A DNA stretch of 64,000 nt from Natronocella acetinitrilica (GTDB lineage: Bacteria; Pseudomonadota; Gammaproteobacteria; Nitrococcales; Aquisalimonadaceae). A model generated the notes under the pieces. That model ran no database searches. It was not told the DNA's origin and saw nothing but the letters and a program-made list of their open reading frames with translations. The DNA lies in assembly GCF_024170285.1 (NCBI RefSeq), contig NZ_JALJXV010000012.1, positions 62,001 through 126,000 of the forward strand, read 5' to 3'. Position 1 is the first letter of the stretch. Every line of letters begins with the position of its first letter. Positions 8,006-17,398 of this stretch are shown here, one piece after another. A program made the position numbers and the translations under genes.

Positions 8006-9805
8006 ATGAGCGAACAAGACAATCGAAAGGTCGCACCCGGCGTGCAGAAAATGACTCCGTCTGAAGCCTTCGTCGAGACCATGGTAGCGAATGGCGTGAC
8101 GGACATCTTCGGGATCATGGGTTCTGCCTTCATGGACGCCATGGACATTTTCGAGCCGGCAGGGATCCGGTTCATTCCAGTGGTGCACGAGCAGGGCTCC
8201 GCCCACATGGCCGATGGCTACTCCAGGGTGAGTGGTCGGCACGGCGTGTGTATTGGCCAGAATGGCCCTGGCGTGAGCAACTCCGTCACCGCCATTGCAG
8301 CCGCTTACTGGGCGCACAGCCCGGTGGTCATCGTCACCCCCGAGACGGGCACCATGGGGATGGGGCTCGGCGGCTTCCAGGAAGCCAACCAGCTGCCCAT
8401 GTTCCAGGAGTTCACGGCCTATCAGGGGCACGTGAACAACCCCAAGCGCATGGCCGAATATACCGGCCGCTGTTTCGACTGGGCCATGAACGAGATGGCG
8501 CCGACGCAGCTGAACATTCCTCGCGATTACTTCTACGGCGAGATCGAATGCGAAATCCCCCGGCCCAATCGCCTGGATCGCGGGCCTGGCGGTGAAGACA
8601 GCCTCAACGAAGCTGCCGATATTCTGGCCGATGCCAAGTTTCCGGTGATCATTTCCGGGGGCGGTGTGGTCATGGCAGATGGCGTGGACGAATGCAAGGC
8701 CCTGGCGGAGCGCCTTGGCGCGCCCGTGGTCAACAGCTATCTCCACAATGACTCCTTCCCGGCCAGTCACCCGCTATGGTGTGGCCCGCTGGGCTACCAG
8801 GGGTCCAAGGCGGCGATGAAGCTCATCGCACAGGCCGATGTCGTCATTGCCCTGGGTTCGCGCCTGGGGCCCTTTGGCACCTTGCCGCAGCACGGCATGG
8901 ACTATTGGCCGAAGGACGCCAAGATCATTCAGATCGATGCCAACCCCCGCATGCTGGGCCTGGTCAAGAAGATCGCCGTCGGTATTTGCGGTGACGCGAA
9001 GGCAGCTGCCGTAGCGCTGACCAAGCGGCTGGCTGATCGCTCGCTGGCCTGTGACAGCAGCAAGGATGACCGTGCCGCGACCATCAGTGCCGAAAAGGAG
9101 GCGTGGGAAAAAGAGCTGAACGAGTGGACCCACGAGCGGGATGCCTACAGCCTGGACATGATCGACGAGCAGAGCAAGGAGCCGGGCAATTACCTGCATC
9201 CGCGTCAGGTGCTGCGAGAGCTGGAAAAAGCCATGCCGGAAGATGTCATGGTCTCCACGGACATCGGCAACATCAACTCCGTGGCCAACAGCTATCTGCG
9301 CTTCGAGAAGCCCCGCAGCTTCTTTGCGGCCATGAGCTTCGGCAACTGCGGTTATGCCTTCCCCACCATGATCGGGGCCAAGGTCGCCGCCCCGCATCGT
9401 CCGGCCATATCCTACGCCGGGGACGGCGCCTGGCGCATGAGCCTGATGGAGACCATGACCTGCGTTCAGCACAACATTCCCGTCACCGCCGTCGTTTTCC
9501 ATAATCGTCAGTGGGGCGCGGAGAAGAAGAACCAGGTGGATTTCTACGGCCGTCGCTTCATCGCCGGTGAACTTGAGAACGAGAGCTTCGCGGAGATCGG
9601 TCGGGCGATGGGTGCGGAAGGCATCACCGTGGACAAGCTGGAGGATGTCGGCCCGGCCTTGAAGAAGGCGGTGGACATGCAGATGAACGAGGGCAAGACT
9701 TGCATCCTCGAGATCATGTGTACCCGCGAGCTGGGTGACCCCTTCCGTCGCGATGCACTGTCCAAGCCGGTTCGATTCCTTGAGAAATACAAGGACTACG
9801 TATAA
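8006..9805 (+). CDS. xsc: Sulfoacetaldehyde acetyltransferase
   Basis: 599 residues, the usual Xsc length. This ThDP enzyme converts sulfoacetaldehyde plus phosphate to acetyl phosphate plus sulfite, the desulfonation step shared by taurine, isethionate and sulfoacetate catabolism. Visible features are the N-terminal MTPSEAFVETMVANGVTDIF, the cofactor glutamate in VVHEQGSAHMADGY, the Xsc-typical stretch QLNIPRDYFYGEIECEIPRP, and the ThDP site AGDGAWRM followed by VFHNRQWGAEKKNQ. The ATG at 8006 has GAGG about 9 bases upstream; ATG 8051 is an alternative. It is monocistronic, with its own promoter and a candidate IclR operator. No taurine aminotransferase or dehydrogenase gene is nearby, which points to isethionate and sulfoacetate as sources. 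Confidence 0.95.
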   Translation: MSEQDNRKVAPGVQKMTPSEAFVETMVANGVTDIFGIMGSAFMDAMDIFEPAGIRFIPVVHEQGSAHMADGYSRVSGRHGVCIGQNGPGVSNSVTAIAAAYWAHSPVVIVTPETGTMGMGLGGFQEANQLPMFQEFTAYQGHVNNPKRMAEYTGRCFDWAMNEMAPTQLNIPRDYFYGEIECEIPRPNRLDRGPGGEDSLNEAADILADAKFPVIISGGGVVMADGVDECKALAERLGAPVVNSYLHNDSFPASHPLWCGPLGYQGSKAAMKLIAQADVVIALGSRLGPFGTLPQHGMDYWPKDAKIIQIDANPRMLGLVKKIAVGICGDAKAAAVALTKRLADRSLACDSSKDDRAATISAEKEAWEKELNEWTHERDAYSLDMIDEQSKEPGNYLHPRQVLRELEKAMPEDVMVSTDIGNINSVANSYLRFEKPRSFFAAMSFGNCGYAFPTMIGAKVAAPHRPAISYAGDGAWRMSLMETMTCVQHNIPVTAVVFHNRQWGAEKKNQVDFYGRRFIAGELENESFAEIGRAMGAEGITVDKLEDVGPALKKAVDMQMNEGKTCILEIMCTRELGDPFRRDALSKPVRFLEKYKDYV

Positions 9806-9848
9806 GGCGCGGGGGGGTACTGGGCCGCGCCCCGGAGGGACGCGGCCG

Positions 9849-10643
9849 CTACCTGATCTCGGTCTTGTAGCTGAATCTGTCGGCCCGCCCCTTGGTGGTG
9901 CGGACTTCGACAATTCGATTACCGCGGGTATACGTCGTGCGCTTGAGCACCACAACCGGCGTGCCTTCTTCAACGTCTATCATCTGCGCTGTTTTCGCGT
10001 CCGCCGCACTTGCGGTCAGCGTCTCCTCGGCACGAATGACCGGCACGCCGTACTTGTCGAAGACCAGGGCATAGAGGTAATCCGGGATATGGACACGCTC
10101 ATCCTCGAGACCCGGCACGACGTGAGCGGGCCACCAGGAGTATTCGACCAGAATGGGCTTGTCTTCGATGAAGCCCACCCGCTCGATGTAGACGAGATCG
10201 CTGCCTTCCTTCACGTTCAGGCGGCGGCACACATCATCGCTACCTACATGCCTGCCCCGGGCTGTCGTCTCCTTGTGAATACGGACAGGCTGGCCTTCGG
10301 CATCGCCGTAGGTGAAGAAGCGGAAAAGGCTCTTGCGGAAATTGATCTTGGAGACGTACGTCCCCTTGCCCTGGTGGCGGAACAGCAGTTTCTCCCAGAC
10401 CAGGTTGTCGATGGCTTTCTTCACCGTGCCCGGGCTCACGGACATTGCCTTGGCGAGCTGGGGCTCCGATGGAATCAGGTCGCCGGGTATCAGGCTCCCG
10501 TTGTTGATCAGCCGGCGGATCTCGTCTTCCACGAGGCGATACAGTGGCTTCCCCGCTGCTGAGTCCCAGTCAGCCGGCTGGAAGAGGGCCAGACGGTCGA
10601 CCTCTTTTTCGATGGGAACTACCGCTTCGCCACTGCTCCGCAT
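9849..10643 (-). CDS. GntR/HutC-family transcriptional regulator (UTRA domain)
   Basis: 264 residues from ATG 10643 (MRSSGEAVVPIEK), which has AAAGGG 7 bases upstream; the frame is open back to 10793. The N-terminal winged helix is recognisable by LVEDEIRRLINNGSLIPGDL and SEPQLAKAMSVSPGTVKKAI. A UTRA ligand domain follows from about residue 115 to the end. It is divergent from tctABC-sauST and convergent with xsc. HutC-type regulators are usually repressors released by a pathway acid, so sulfoacetate or its CoA ester is a reasonable ligand by position only. Confidence 0.85.
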   Translation of the reverse strand: MRSSGEAVVPIEKEVDRLALFQPADWDSAAGKPLYRLVEDEIRRLINNGSLIPGDLIPSEPQLAKAMSVSPGTVKKAIDNLVWEKLLFRHQGKGTYVSKINFRKSLFRFFTYGDAEGQPVRIHKETTARGRHVGSDDVCRRLNVKEGSDLVYIERVGFIEDKPILVEYSWWPAHVVPGLEDERVHIPDYLYALVFDKYGVPVIRAEETLTASAADAKTAQMIDVEEGTPVVVLKRTTYTRGNRIVEVRTTKGRADRFSYKTEIR

Positions 10644-10989
10644 ATCAAAGCCCTTTGACACTTGCTGCCGCAAGATATTGCTCCTGCTGTAACCGGCCAC
10701 GGGGCGCACATAATACAGCACGCTCTCGGCGCATTCGAAGGGCAAACCCCGGCCGCGAACAGTTTGACAATATCCGATTGGTGCTGTAGACACTAGTATA
10801 GGTCATATAGATGACATAATGGATGTCGGTTTTCGTAAATGGCCGAACCGTCCACAAGACGCCCAAAAATAAGCATCTCCCTAAAAACTGGCGACAGAAA
10901 ACGATCTCCAGAAACTCCAGATGAAAAGGCATACACAACAATAGTCGCGCCGAGGCGGTATTCGAGTGCGACAACAGGAGGAGTAGGCT
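10644..10989. promoter_or_regulatory. gntR / tctA divergent control region
   Basis: 346 bases without a credible gene. A promoter-like TTGACA (10764-10769) with a 17-bp spacer and a weak TAGACA (10787-10792) faces tctA. The candidate operator lies just downstream. About 190 nt of untranslated leader would precede tctA. Confidence 0.5.
10802..10815. promoter_or_regulatory. Candidate GntR operator
   Basis: GTCATATAGATGAC is a perfect palindrome of two 5-bp arms around ATAG, flanked by A/T. Its size and symmetry suit a GntR/HutC dimer. It would cover the predicted transcription start of tctABC, as a repressor site does. Confidence 0.5.
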
Positions 10990-12513
10990 GTGGAGTTGCT
11001 CGAATACTTGCCCGGTGTGTTCTCCGGGTGGAATCTTGTCATCCTTGTCGTGGGCACGGTGGTCGGGCTGTTGCTGGGTGCAACACCCGGGCTGAGCCCG
11101 ACCATGGCAGTGGCCTTGCTGATCCCGTTCACCTTCCAGATGGATGCCACATCCGGTCTGATCCTGTTGGGTGTGATCTATACGGCAACGGTGGCGGGCG
11201 GTGCGGTGAGCGCCATTCTCGTGAATATTCCCGGGGCGCCGGCGAATATTGCCACGGTGCTGGACGGGCATCCGATGGCCAGGAACGGGCGTGCCACCGA
11301 GGCCCTGCACTACTGCTTTATCAGTTCCGGCATCGGCGGCGTTCTGGGCGTGCTGGTGCTGATTTTCTTCACGCCGCCACTGGCGGATTTCGCGCTACGC
11401 TTTGGCCCCTCCGAACTCTTCTGGGTGGCCATACTGGGCGTGACCGTCATCGGTTCCCTGGGCGGCACCTCGGTGCTCAAGGGTTTGATCGGTGGCGCTT
11501 TCGGCCTGTGGATCTCCCTGATCGGGTTCAACCCGGTGCTCGGGACGGAACGCTTTACCTTCACGGATCAGTTGCAGGGCGGGATCAATATCGTTCCGGC
11601 GCTGATTGGCCTGTTCGCCATCCCCCAGGTGCTTTACCTGCTGCAGCGCGCGCGGCGGGGGAACGATGGCAGTCAGTTCGCGCTGGAAGTCCGGTCCATA
11701 TGGGCCTCCATCCGCTATAACCTGACCCGGCTGCGGGCGCTGATCATCGGCAGCGTGGTGGGTACCTCCGTGGGTCTGATTCCCGGCGCAGGCGGCCAGA
11801 TCGCCGGGCTCATTGCCTATGATCAGAACAAGAAGTTCAGCCGCAATCAGGAAAACTATGGCAAGGGCGAGCCCGACGGCGTGATTGCCTCGGAGAGCGC
11901 CAACAACGCCATGGTCGGGGCTTCCCTGGTTCCCATGCTGTCATTGGGGATTCCCGGCAGCCCCACCGCCGCCGTGCTGCTGGGCGGTTTGCTGATCCAG
12001 GGTTTGTTCCCGGGGCCGGACTTGTTCAACCAGCACGCCGAGGTGGCGTATACCTTCCTGGGTGCGCTGCTGGTGAGCCAATTACTCCTGGTTATCTTCG
12101 GTCTGTACATCAGCGGCCTGAGCCGGTTCGTTACCCAGATCCCGCCGCATTACATGGCGGCCGCGGTGCTGGTGCTGGCGGTATTCGGCACCTACAGCGT
12201 TCAGCACAGCTACTCGGACGTGCTGGTGATGCTCACCCTGGGCTGCGGCATGTACTTCGCCATGCAGTACGGTTTCGGGCCCGGTGCGGTGGTGTTGGGT
12301 ATCATCCTTGGCCCCATCGCGGAGACCAATCTGCTCCAGGGGCAGATGATCGCCGGCGCGATGGATGGTGTCCTCGTGTACTTCTTTACCGGCACCCTGA
12401 ACATGGTGTTGATCGCCATGTGCCTACTGTCGGTGCTCTACAGCATCATCGCGGAATTCCGGTCCATCGCGCGGCGACGGCAGACCGCCGCGGCAACGAC
12501 CGGGGAGGGCTGA
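10990..12513 (+). CDS. tctA: Tripartite tricarboxylate transporter, large permease TctA
   Basis: 507 residues from a GTG start with AGGAGG eight bases upstream. The family signatures GATPGLSPTMAVALLIPFTF, GLIPGAGGQIAGLIAYDQNK and VPMLSLGIPGSPTAAVLLGG are intact, in a protein of about 11-12 membrane segments. TctA and TctB form the inner-membrane channel fed by the periplasmic protein TctC. The operon tctA-tctB-tctC-sauS-sauT suggests the substrate is sulfoacetate, whereas the characterised C. necator sau cluster uses a different type of carrier (SauU). Confidence 0.93.
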   Translation: MELLEYLPGVFSGWNLVILVVGTVVGLLLGATPGLSPTMAVALLIPFTFQMDATSGLILLGVIYTATVAGGAVSAILVNIPGAPANIATVLDGHPMARNGRATEALHYCFISSGIGGVLGVLVLIFFTPPLADFALRFGPSELFWVAILGVTVIGSLGGTSVLKGLIGGAFGLWISLIGFNPVLGTERFTFTDQLQGGINIVPALIGLFAIPQVLYLLQRARRGNDGSQFALEVRSIWASIRYNLTRLRALIIGSVVGTSVGLIPGAGGQIAGLIAYDQNKKFSRNQENYGKGEPDGVIASESANNAMVGASLVPMLSLGIPGSPTAAVLLGGLLIQGLFPGPDLFNQHAEVAYTFLGALLVSQLLLVIFGLYISGLSRFVTQIPPHYMAAAVLVLAVFGTYSVQHSYSDVLVMLTLGCGMYFAMQYGFGPGAVVLGIILGPIAETNLLQGQMIAGAMDGVLVYFFTGTLNMVLIAMCLLSVLYSIIAEFRSIARRRQTAAATTGEG

Positions 12514-12515
12514 TC

Positions 12516-12959
12516 ATGCTGAAGCAGCGTCTGGTCGCCATCGGTGCTCTCCTGGTTGCCATCGGTCTCTACACCGCCTCGGTGTGGTCGGGTAAGCCGG
12601 GTTATCAGTTTCCCCAGATAGTGGCACTGACGATGATCGTGCTCACGGGCGTGCTCACCGTGCTGGCCCTCAAGCCGGGTCGCCCCGTTGTTCCGGACGA
12701 CGTGGAGCCCGTGGCCTTTGGTGTCCTGTGGCCCTCGCTACTGCTTATCGCCGGCTATGCCTTTCTGGCGCCGAGGCTCGGGTTCATCAGCACCTCGTTT
12801 CTGGCGTTTGCCCTGGTGGGCCTGGTGTATAACCCGGAGCCCCTGACCACGCGGCGGGTCCTCGTCACCTGCGGTATTTCCGCCGCATTCATGACCGCCC
12901 TGTATCTGCTTTTTGTCGTACTGCTCAACGTACGGGTGCCCACGGGCATCCTGTTGTAG
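12516..12959 (+). CDS. tctB: Tripartite tricarboxylate transporter, small permease TctB
   Basis: 147 residues starting 2 bases after the tctA stop, with GAGG before the ATG. Four hydrophobic segments in the TctB arrangement are visible (MLKQRLVAIGALLVAIGLY at the N-terminus; LLLIAGYAFLAPRLGFISTS in the middle). It is the small membrane partner of TctA. Confidence 0.85.
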   Translation: MLKQRLVAIGALLVAIGLYTASVWSGKPGYQFPQIVALTMIVLTGVLTVLALKPGRPVVPDDVEPVAFGVLWPSLLLIAGYAFLAPRLGFISTSFLAFALVGLVYNPEPLTTRRVLVTCGISAAFMTALYLLFVVLLNVRVPTGILL

Positions 12960-13029
12960 TCCAGGCGACGTGGGGCCATGTGCCCGCCCGTCGTCTGTCT
13001 TGAAGGCCGTAGTGGAGGAGTGAGTAAGC

Positions 13030-14013
13030 ATGAAAACCAGAAAATCATTGACACGCATCATGAGTGGCGCCCTGGCCCTGTCGGCGGCGGCGATAATGTT
13101 TGCCGGTACCACGGCAACCGCAAGCGACTGGCCGGATCGGCCCTTTACGGTAATGATTCCGTACACGGCGGGTGGCGCCTCTGACTTCCAGGCCCGTATC
13201 GCCACCATTCCATCCGAGGAGTATCTGGGATTCCCCACCGCCATCATCAACCGCCCCGGAGCAGGTGGCCAGGTGGGCTGGAACCAGGTGGTGCAGCAGG
13301 CCGATACCAGCGGCTCGCAGCTGGCCGGTTACAACGTGCCCCACTTCATCGCCCAGTCCATCATGCACGACACCTACTACAACATCGGCAACCTGGAACC
13401 CATCGCCAACTGGGGCGTGGATCCGGCCGTACTGGTGGTTCACCGTGACAGCGAATTCGACTCGGTTGACGACCTGGTGGCCTACGCGAAGGAAAACCCC
13501 GGCCGCGTGACTTTCTCGGGAGCCGGCCAGTTCGTGGGTCACCACATTGCAACCATGCAGCTGGAGGCGGCCGCGGGTATCGAGTTGCGCTATGTCCCGA
13601 CATCGGGTGGCGTAGATGCCATGCGTTTCGTCCAGGGCCAGCAGGTGATGGCTGGCTTCAACAACCTCTCCGACGCCTATCGCGGTCGTGATCGGCTGAA
13701 AATACTGGCCATTGCCGATTTGGAGCGTGATGAGGATTTCCTGCCCGATGTGCCCACTCTCATGGAACTGGGTTATGAAGTGGACGATTCCAGCGTCAAC
13801 TTCCGCGGCATCATGGCGCCGGCCGGTGTGTCGGAAGAACGCCTGGAGTGGCTGTCGGAGAAGGTGGTGGAAATGTTCAACGATGAGCGCGTAGCCAATC
13901 AGATGAAGGCAGGTGGTTCGCCCATGCGCGTCATGAACCGCCAGGAAGTGCGGGAGATGTGGGAGCGCCGGGAAGTGTTCCTGAAGGAGCTGTTCGAGGG
14001 TATGGACCCCTGA
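13030..14013 (+). CDS. tctC: TctC/Bug-family periplasmic solute-binding protein
   Basis: 327 residues with GGAGG before the ATG. A signal peptide (about 1-33, ending TTATA-SDW) precedes the typical TctC opening WPDRPFTVMIPYTAGGASDF. The Bug fold motif NRPGAGGQVGWNQV follows near residue 75. TctC proteins bind small carboxylates through water-bridged carboxyl groups; a C2 sulfonated carboxylate would fit by context. A large hairpin follows. Confidence 0.92.
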   Translation: MKTRKSLTRIMSGALALSAAAIMFAGTTATASDWPDRPFTVMIPYTAGGASDFQARIATIPSEEYLGFPTAIINRPGAGGQVGWNQVVQQADTSGSQLAGYNVPHFIAQSIMHDTYYNIGNLEPIANWGVDPAVLVVHRDSEFDSVDDLVAYAKENPGRVTFSGAGQFVGHHIATMQLEAAAGIELRYVPTSGGVDAMRFVQGQQVMAGFNNLSDAYRGRDRLKILAIADLERDEDFLPDVPTLMELGYEVDDSSVNFRGIMAPAGVSEERLEWLSEKVVEMFNDERVANQMKAGGSPMRVMNRQEVREMWERREVFLKELFEGMDP

Positions 14014-14020
14014 AGCCTTG

Positions 14021-14073
14021 GCGGGCCGGTGAAACGCTTCCGCTGATGGTGTCGGAGCGTCTCACCGGCCCGC
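14021..14073 (+). terminator. Large hairpin between tctC and sauS
   Basis: A perfect 12-bp outer stem gcgggccggtga / tcaccggcccgc, with further internal pairing. It may act as a partial terminator or mRNA stabiliser, keeping the binding protein in excess over the enzymes. Confidence 0.65.
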
Positions 14074-14152
14074 CCTTCGCCCCGTTCTGCCAGTTTCACC
14101 GATACAGACGAATTCAACGCCACGAATCGATGCATTGTGGGATGTGAGTGAT

Positions 14153-15598
14153 ATGAGCAACAGTGATCAAGTGAGCAGGACCGAGTCCGCTGTCACCGCC
14201 GAAGGGCGTGTTGCCGGCCTGGTGGATCGGGCCCGTGCGGCTCAGGCCATCTATGAACAATACACCCAGGAACAGGTGGACGAGGTTGTCATCGCCGTTG
14301 CCTGGGCCCTGATCAATCCCGAGCACAACCGCGTCCTGTCCGAGCGTGCCGTCAGAGTCACCGGGCTGGGTAATGTGGCGGACAAGATTACCAAGAACCA
14401 CCGCAAGACCCTGGGGCTGCTGCGCGATCTTCAGGGCGCGAAGACCGTTGGCGTCATTCGCGAGATCCCCGAACGCGGGTTGGTGGAAATTGCCCGTCCG
14501 GTGGGCGTGGTGGGCGCGATCGTGCCGTCCACCAACCCGGTGGCCACCCCCGCCAACAAGACCCTAAATGCCCTGAAGGGGCGCAATGCCGTCATTCTGG
14601 CACCCTCGCCCAAGGGGCAGGATGTGTGTACCCAGCTGATCGGCTACATGCATCAGGAACTTGATCGTGTGGGTGCGCCCAGGGACCTGGTGCAGCAATT
14701 GCCGACTCCGGTAGACAAGGAGAGCACCTACGCGCTCATGCGCCAGGTGGACCTCATGGTGGTCACTGGCTCCCAGAACAATGTCCGTTCCGCCTATTCC
14801 AGCGGTACTCCGGCGTTTGGTGTGGGTGCCGGCAACGTGCCGGTGATTATCGATGACTCGGCGGACCTGGAGGACGCAGCTCGCAAGATTACCGCCTCCA
14901 AGACCTTTGATAATGCCACCAGCTGTTCCTCTGAAAACAGTCTGGTCATCGTGGATCAAGTCTACGATGCAGCGCTGGCAGCCCTGCAGCAGGCTGGTGG
15001 TGTCCTACTGAGCGCGTCCGAGAAACAGAAGCTGGAAAAGGTGATGTGGGTGGATGGCAGCCTGAACCGGCAGGTGATTGCCAAGGAGGCCACGGAAATC
15101 GCCCGCGTGACCGGCCTGGACCGGGACGCGTTCCAGGCCGCCCGGTTCCTGCTGGTCGAGGAACAGGGCATCGGCAAGGATCATCCATTCTCGGGTGAAA
15201 AACTCTCACCGGTGCTCACCGTGTATCGCGCCTATGATTTCGATGATGCCTTCAAGGTGACCCGCCGTCTCCTGGACCATCAGGGCAAGGGGCATTCCTG
15301 TGGCATTCATACGAGTAACGATGCTCACGTCCGTCGCCTTGGCCTGGAGATGCCGGTTTGCCGCGTCATCGTCAACCAGGCCCACGCCTTTGCCAACGGC
15401 GGCAACTTCGACAACGGCCTGCCATTTTCCCTGTCCATGGGCTGCGGCACGTGGGGCAAGAACAACTTTTCGGACAACCTCAACTACCGGCAGTACCTGA
15501 ATATCACTCGCATTGCGCGGACCATTCCGGTGAACGAACCCGCCACCGCTGATCTCTTTGGCGATTACTGGCGCAAGCATGACATCGCCGGTTCCTGA
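14153..15598 (+). CDS. sauS: Acylating sulfoacetaldehyde dehydrogenase (SauS-like)
   Basis: 481 residues of the CoA-acylating aldehyde dehydrogenase family. I set the start at ATG 14153 (MSNSDQVSRTES); the upstream TTG is less likely. The catalytic cysteine is in FDNATSCSSEN. The nucleotide region is GVVGAIVPSTNPVATPANKT. SauS converts sulfoacetyl-CoA to sulfoacetaldehyde with NAD(P)H. Placement between a carboxylate importer and an acyl-CoA synthetase, plus xsc nearby, favours this role over acetaldehyde, succinate-semialdehyde or propanediol-type enzymes of the same family. Confidence 0.8.
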   Translation: MSNSDQVSRTESAVTAEGRVAGLVDRARAAQAIYEQYTQEQVDEVVIAVAWALINPEHNRVLSERAVRVTGLGNVADKITKNHRKTLGLLRDLQGAKTVGVIREIPERGLVEIARPVGVVGAIVPSTNPVATPANKTLNALKGRNAVILAPSPKGQDVCTQLIGYMHQELDRVGAPRDLVQQLPTPVDKESTYALMRQVDLMVVTGSQNNVRSAYSSGTPAFGVGAGNVPVIIDDSADLEDAARKITASKTFDNATSCSSENSLVIVDQVYDAALAALQQAGGVLLSASEKQKLEKVMWVDGSLNRQVIAKEATEIARVTGLDRDAFQAARFLLVEEQGIGKDHPFSGEKLSPVLTVYRAYDFDDAFKVTRRLLDHQGKGHSCGIHTSNDAHVRRLGLEMPVCRVIVNQAHAFANGGNFDNGLPFSLSMGCGTWGKNNFSDNLNYRQYLNITRIARTIPVNEPATADLFGDYWRKHDIAGS

Positions 15599-15626
15599 AT
15601 CCCCGGGCCTAACCCGGGGATTCAGG
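15594..15626 (+). terminator. Perfect 14-bp hairpin overlapping the sauS stop
   Basis: cctgaatccccggg and its exact complement flank a CCTAA loop, and the left arm contains the sauS stop codon. Without a T-tract it may attenuate transcription into sauT or stabilise the upstream mRNA. Confidence 0.65.
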
Positions 15627-15657
15627 CGCCATGGAAATAAAGGGGGAGTAAAGTCAC

Positions 15658-17226
15658 ATGACCGTGCAAACGCTTATCACGACCTGGGCAAACCGGGGCA
15701 GTGATCAGACCTATCTGGTGGCACCGGAACTGGATGAGGTTGTCACTTATTCTCATCTTCGGAACTACGTGGCGCAGGTGTCGGCGCATCTGGATGCCAT
15801 GGGGGTAGCCAAGGGAGAACATGTGGCTACCTTGATGGACAACGGCAAATGGACGGCGGTGTTGTTCCTGGCCGTCATGGCCAGCGGCCGGGTTGTGGTG
15901 CCGCTGAACGCCATTTCCGGTGATTCCCAGCTGGCCTATGTCCTGGACCACTCGGACGCCCGTGTCGTTTTCGCCTCGGACAATCATCTGGCCCGGGCAC
16001 GGAAAATCAGCGCAGCCGCGGACAGGGAGATCAGCATTGTCCCGACAAGCCCGGATTCGGGGCCCGAGTGGCCCGTCCAGCCGGACCTCGCCTCAAGCAA
16101 GGTTCCGCAGGTCGGATCCGATGATCCTGCACTCCTGATTTACACCTCCGGCACCACCGGCAAGCCCAAAGGTGTATTGCTCAGCCACAGCAACGTGATT
16201 GCCGGTGGCCAGAATACGGTGGATGCCCACGCCTTGACCGAAAAGGACCGAGGGCTCTGCGTACTGCCCATCTATCACATCAATGCCGAGATCGTGACGC
16301 TGATCGCGCCGCTGGTGAGCGGAGGCAGTGTGGTGGTTCCCCATCGCTTCAGCACCGGGGCGTTCTGGGGTTTGCTGGGCGATCACGCTTGTACCTGGTT
16401 CAGCGTCGTCCCCACTATCGTCTCTTATCTTCTGGAGCACGCACACACCACGGCGGCGTCTGTGCGTGACAATCCGGCGTTATCGGGGCTGCGATTCGGA
16501 CGCTCGGCATCCTCGGCATTGCCGCCATCGGTGCATCAGGGCTTCGAGCAGGCGTTCGGAATACGGCTGGTAGAGACCATGGGGTTATCCGAAACTGCCG
16601 CCCAGATTCTGTCCAACCCATTGCCCCCTGCACCATGCAAGTACGGCTCACCGGGAATTGCCTACGGTAATGAAGTGAAAGTCGTGGCCGGCGACGGCGA
16701 GGATGCGGCCCCCGGGGAGATCGGCGAGGTCGTTGTCCGGGGGGATAACGTGCTCAAGGGCTATTACAAGAATCCCAAGGCCACAGCCGACTCCATCCGG
16801 CCGGATGGCTGGTTTCTCACCGGCGATCTGGGCTATCAGGACGAGGACGGTTTTTTCTTTATAACTGGGCGTTCCAAGGAATTGATCATAAAAGGCGGTG
16901 AAAACATCGCCCCTCGGGAGATCGACGAGGTGCTGCTGCAGCACCCGGCCGTCCTCGAGGCCGCGGCTTATGCAGCGACGGATAATCACTACGGTCAGGA
17001 AGTCATGGCCTGCGTGGTGCTCAAGACAGGCAAGTTGGCCAGCGCTGAGGACCTTCGGGCTTTCACTATTCAGGAGTTGGGAAAATTCAAGGCGCCCAGA
17101 GAGGTGCATATCGTCAAGTGGCTCCCGAAGGGACCATCGGGCAAGGTCCAGCGGCTGAAGATCGCCGATATGTTGGACCAGTTGGCCCTCGACACGGAAA
17201 CAGAAACGACGGACAAGAACATCTGA
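15658..17226 (+). CDS. sauT: AMP-forming acyl-CoA synthetase, probable sulfoacetate-CoA ligase
   Basis: 522 residues with GGGGGAG upstream of the ATG. ANL-superfamily motifs are the P-loop LIYTSGTTGKPKGVLLSH (about 160), GLSETAA, GWFLTGDLGYQDEDG, and the C-terminal lysine region PKGPSGKVQRLKI. It would activate sulfoacetate with ATP and CoA for SauS. Substrate assignment rests on the operon tctABC-sauS-sauT and xsc; other small acids cannot be excluded from sequence alone. Confidence 0.78.
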   Translation: MTVQTLITTWANRGSDQTYLVAPELDEVVTYSHLRNYVAQVSAHLDAMGVAKGEHVATLMDNGKWTAVLFLAVMASGRVVVPLNAISGDSQLAYVLDHSDARVVFASDNHLARARKISAAADREISIVPTSPDSGPEWPVQPDLASSKVPQVGSDDPALLIYTSGTTGKPKGVLLSHSNVIAGGQNTVDAHALTEKDRGLCVLPIYHINAEIVTLIAPLVSGGSVVVPHRFSTGAFWGLLGDHACTWFSVVPTIVSYLLEHAHTTAASVRDNPALSGLRFGRSASSALPPSVHQGFEQAFGIRLVETMGLSETAAQILSNPLPPAPCKYGSPGIAYGNEVKVVAGDGEDAAPGEIGEVVVRGDNVLKGYYKNPKATADSIRPDGWFLTGDLGYQDEDGFFFITGRSKELIIKGGENIAPREIDEVLLQHPAVLEAAAYAATDNHYGQEVMACVVLKTGKLASAEDLRAFTIQELGKFKAPREVHIVKWLPKGPSGKVQRLKIADMLDQLALDTETETTDKNI

Positions 17227-17398
17227 AACGTCGTATCCGGGGCGCGGTGGATGCTGATCATGAAGGGTTTGGTAAGGCCTTACCTCTCTCTTTGTCTTGC
17301 ATTTCCGCTCGCAGGAACAGGTGCTGCAGCAAGGCTTGCGCCTCCTGAGCCACGAATGCCCAGTGTTTCCTTAATGTATAGCCTCGGAGTCGTCCTTG

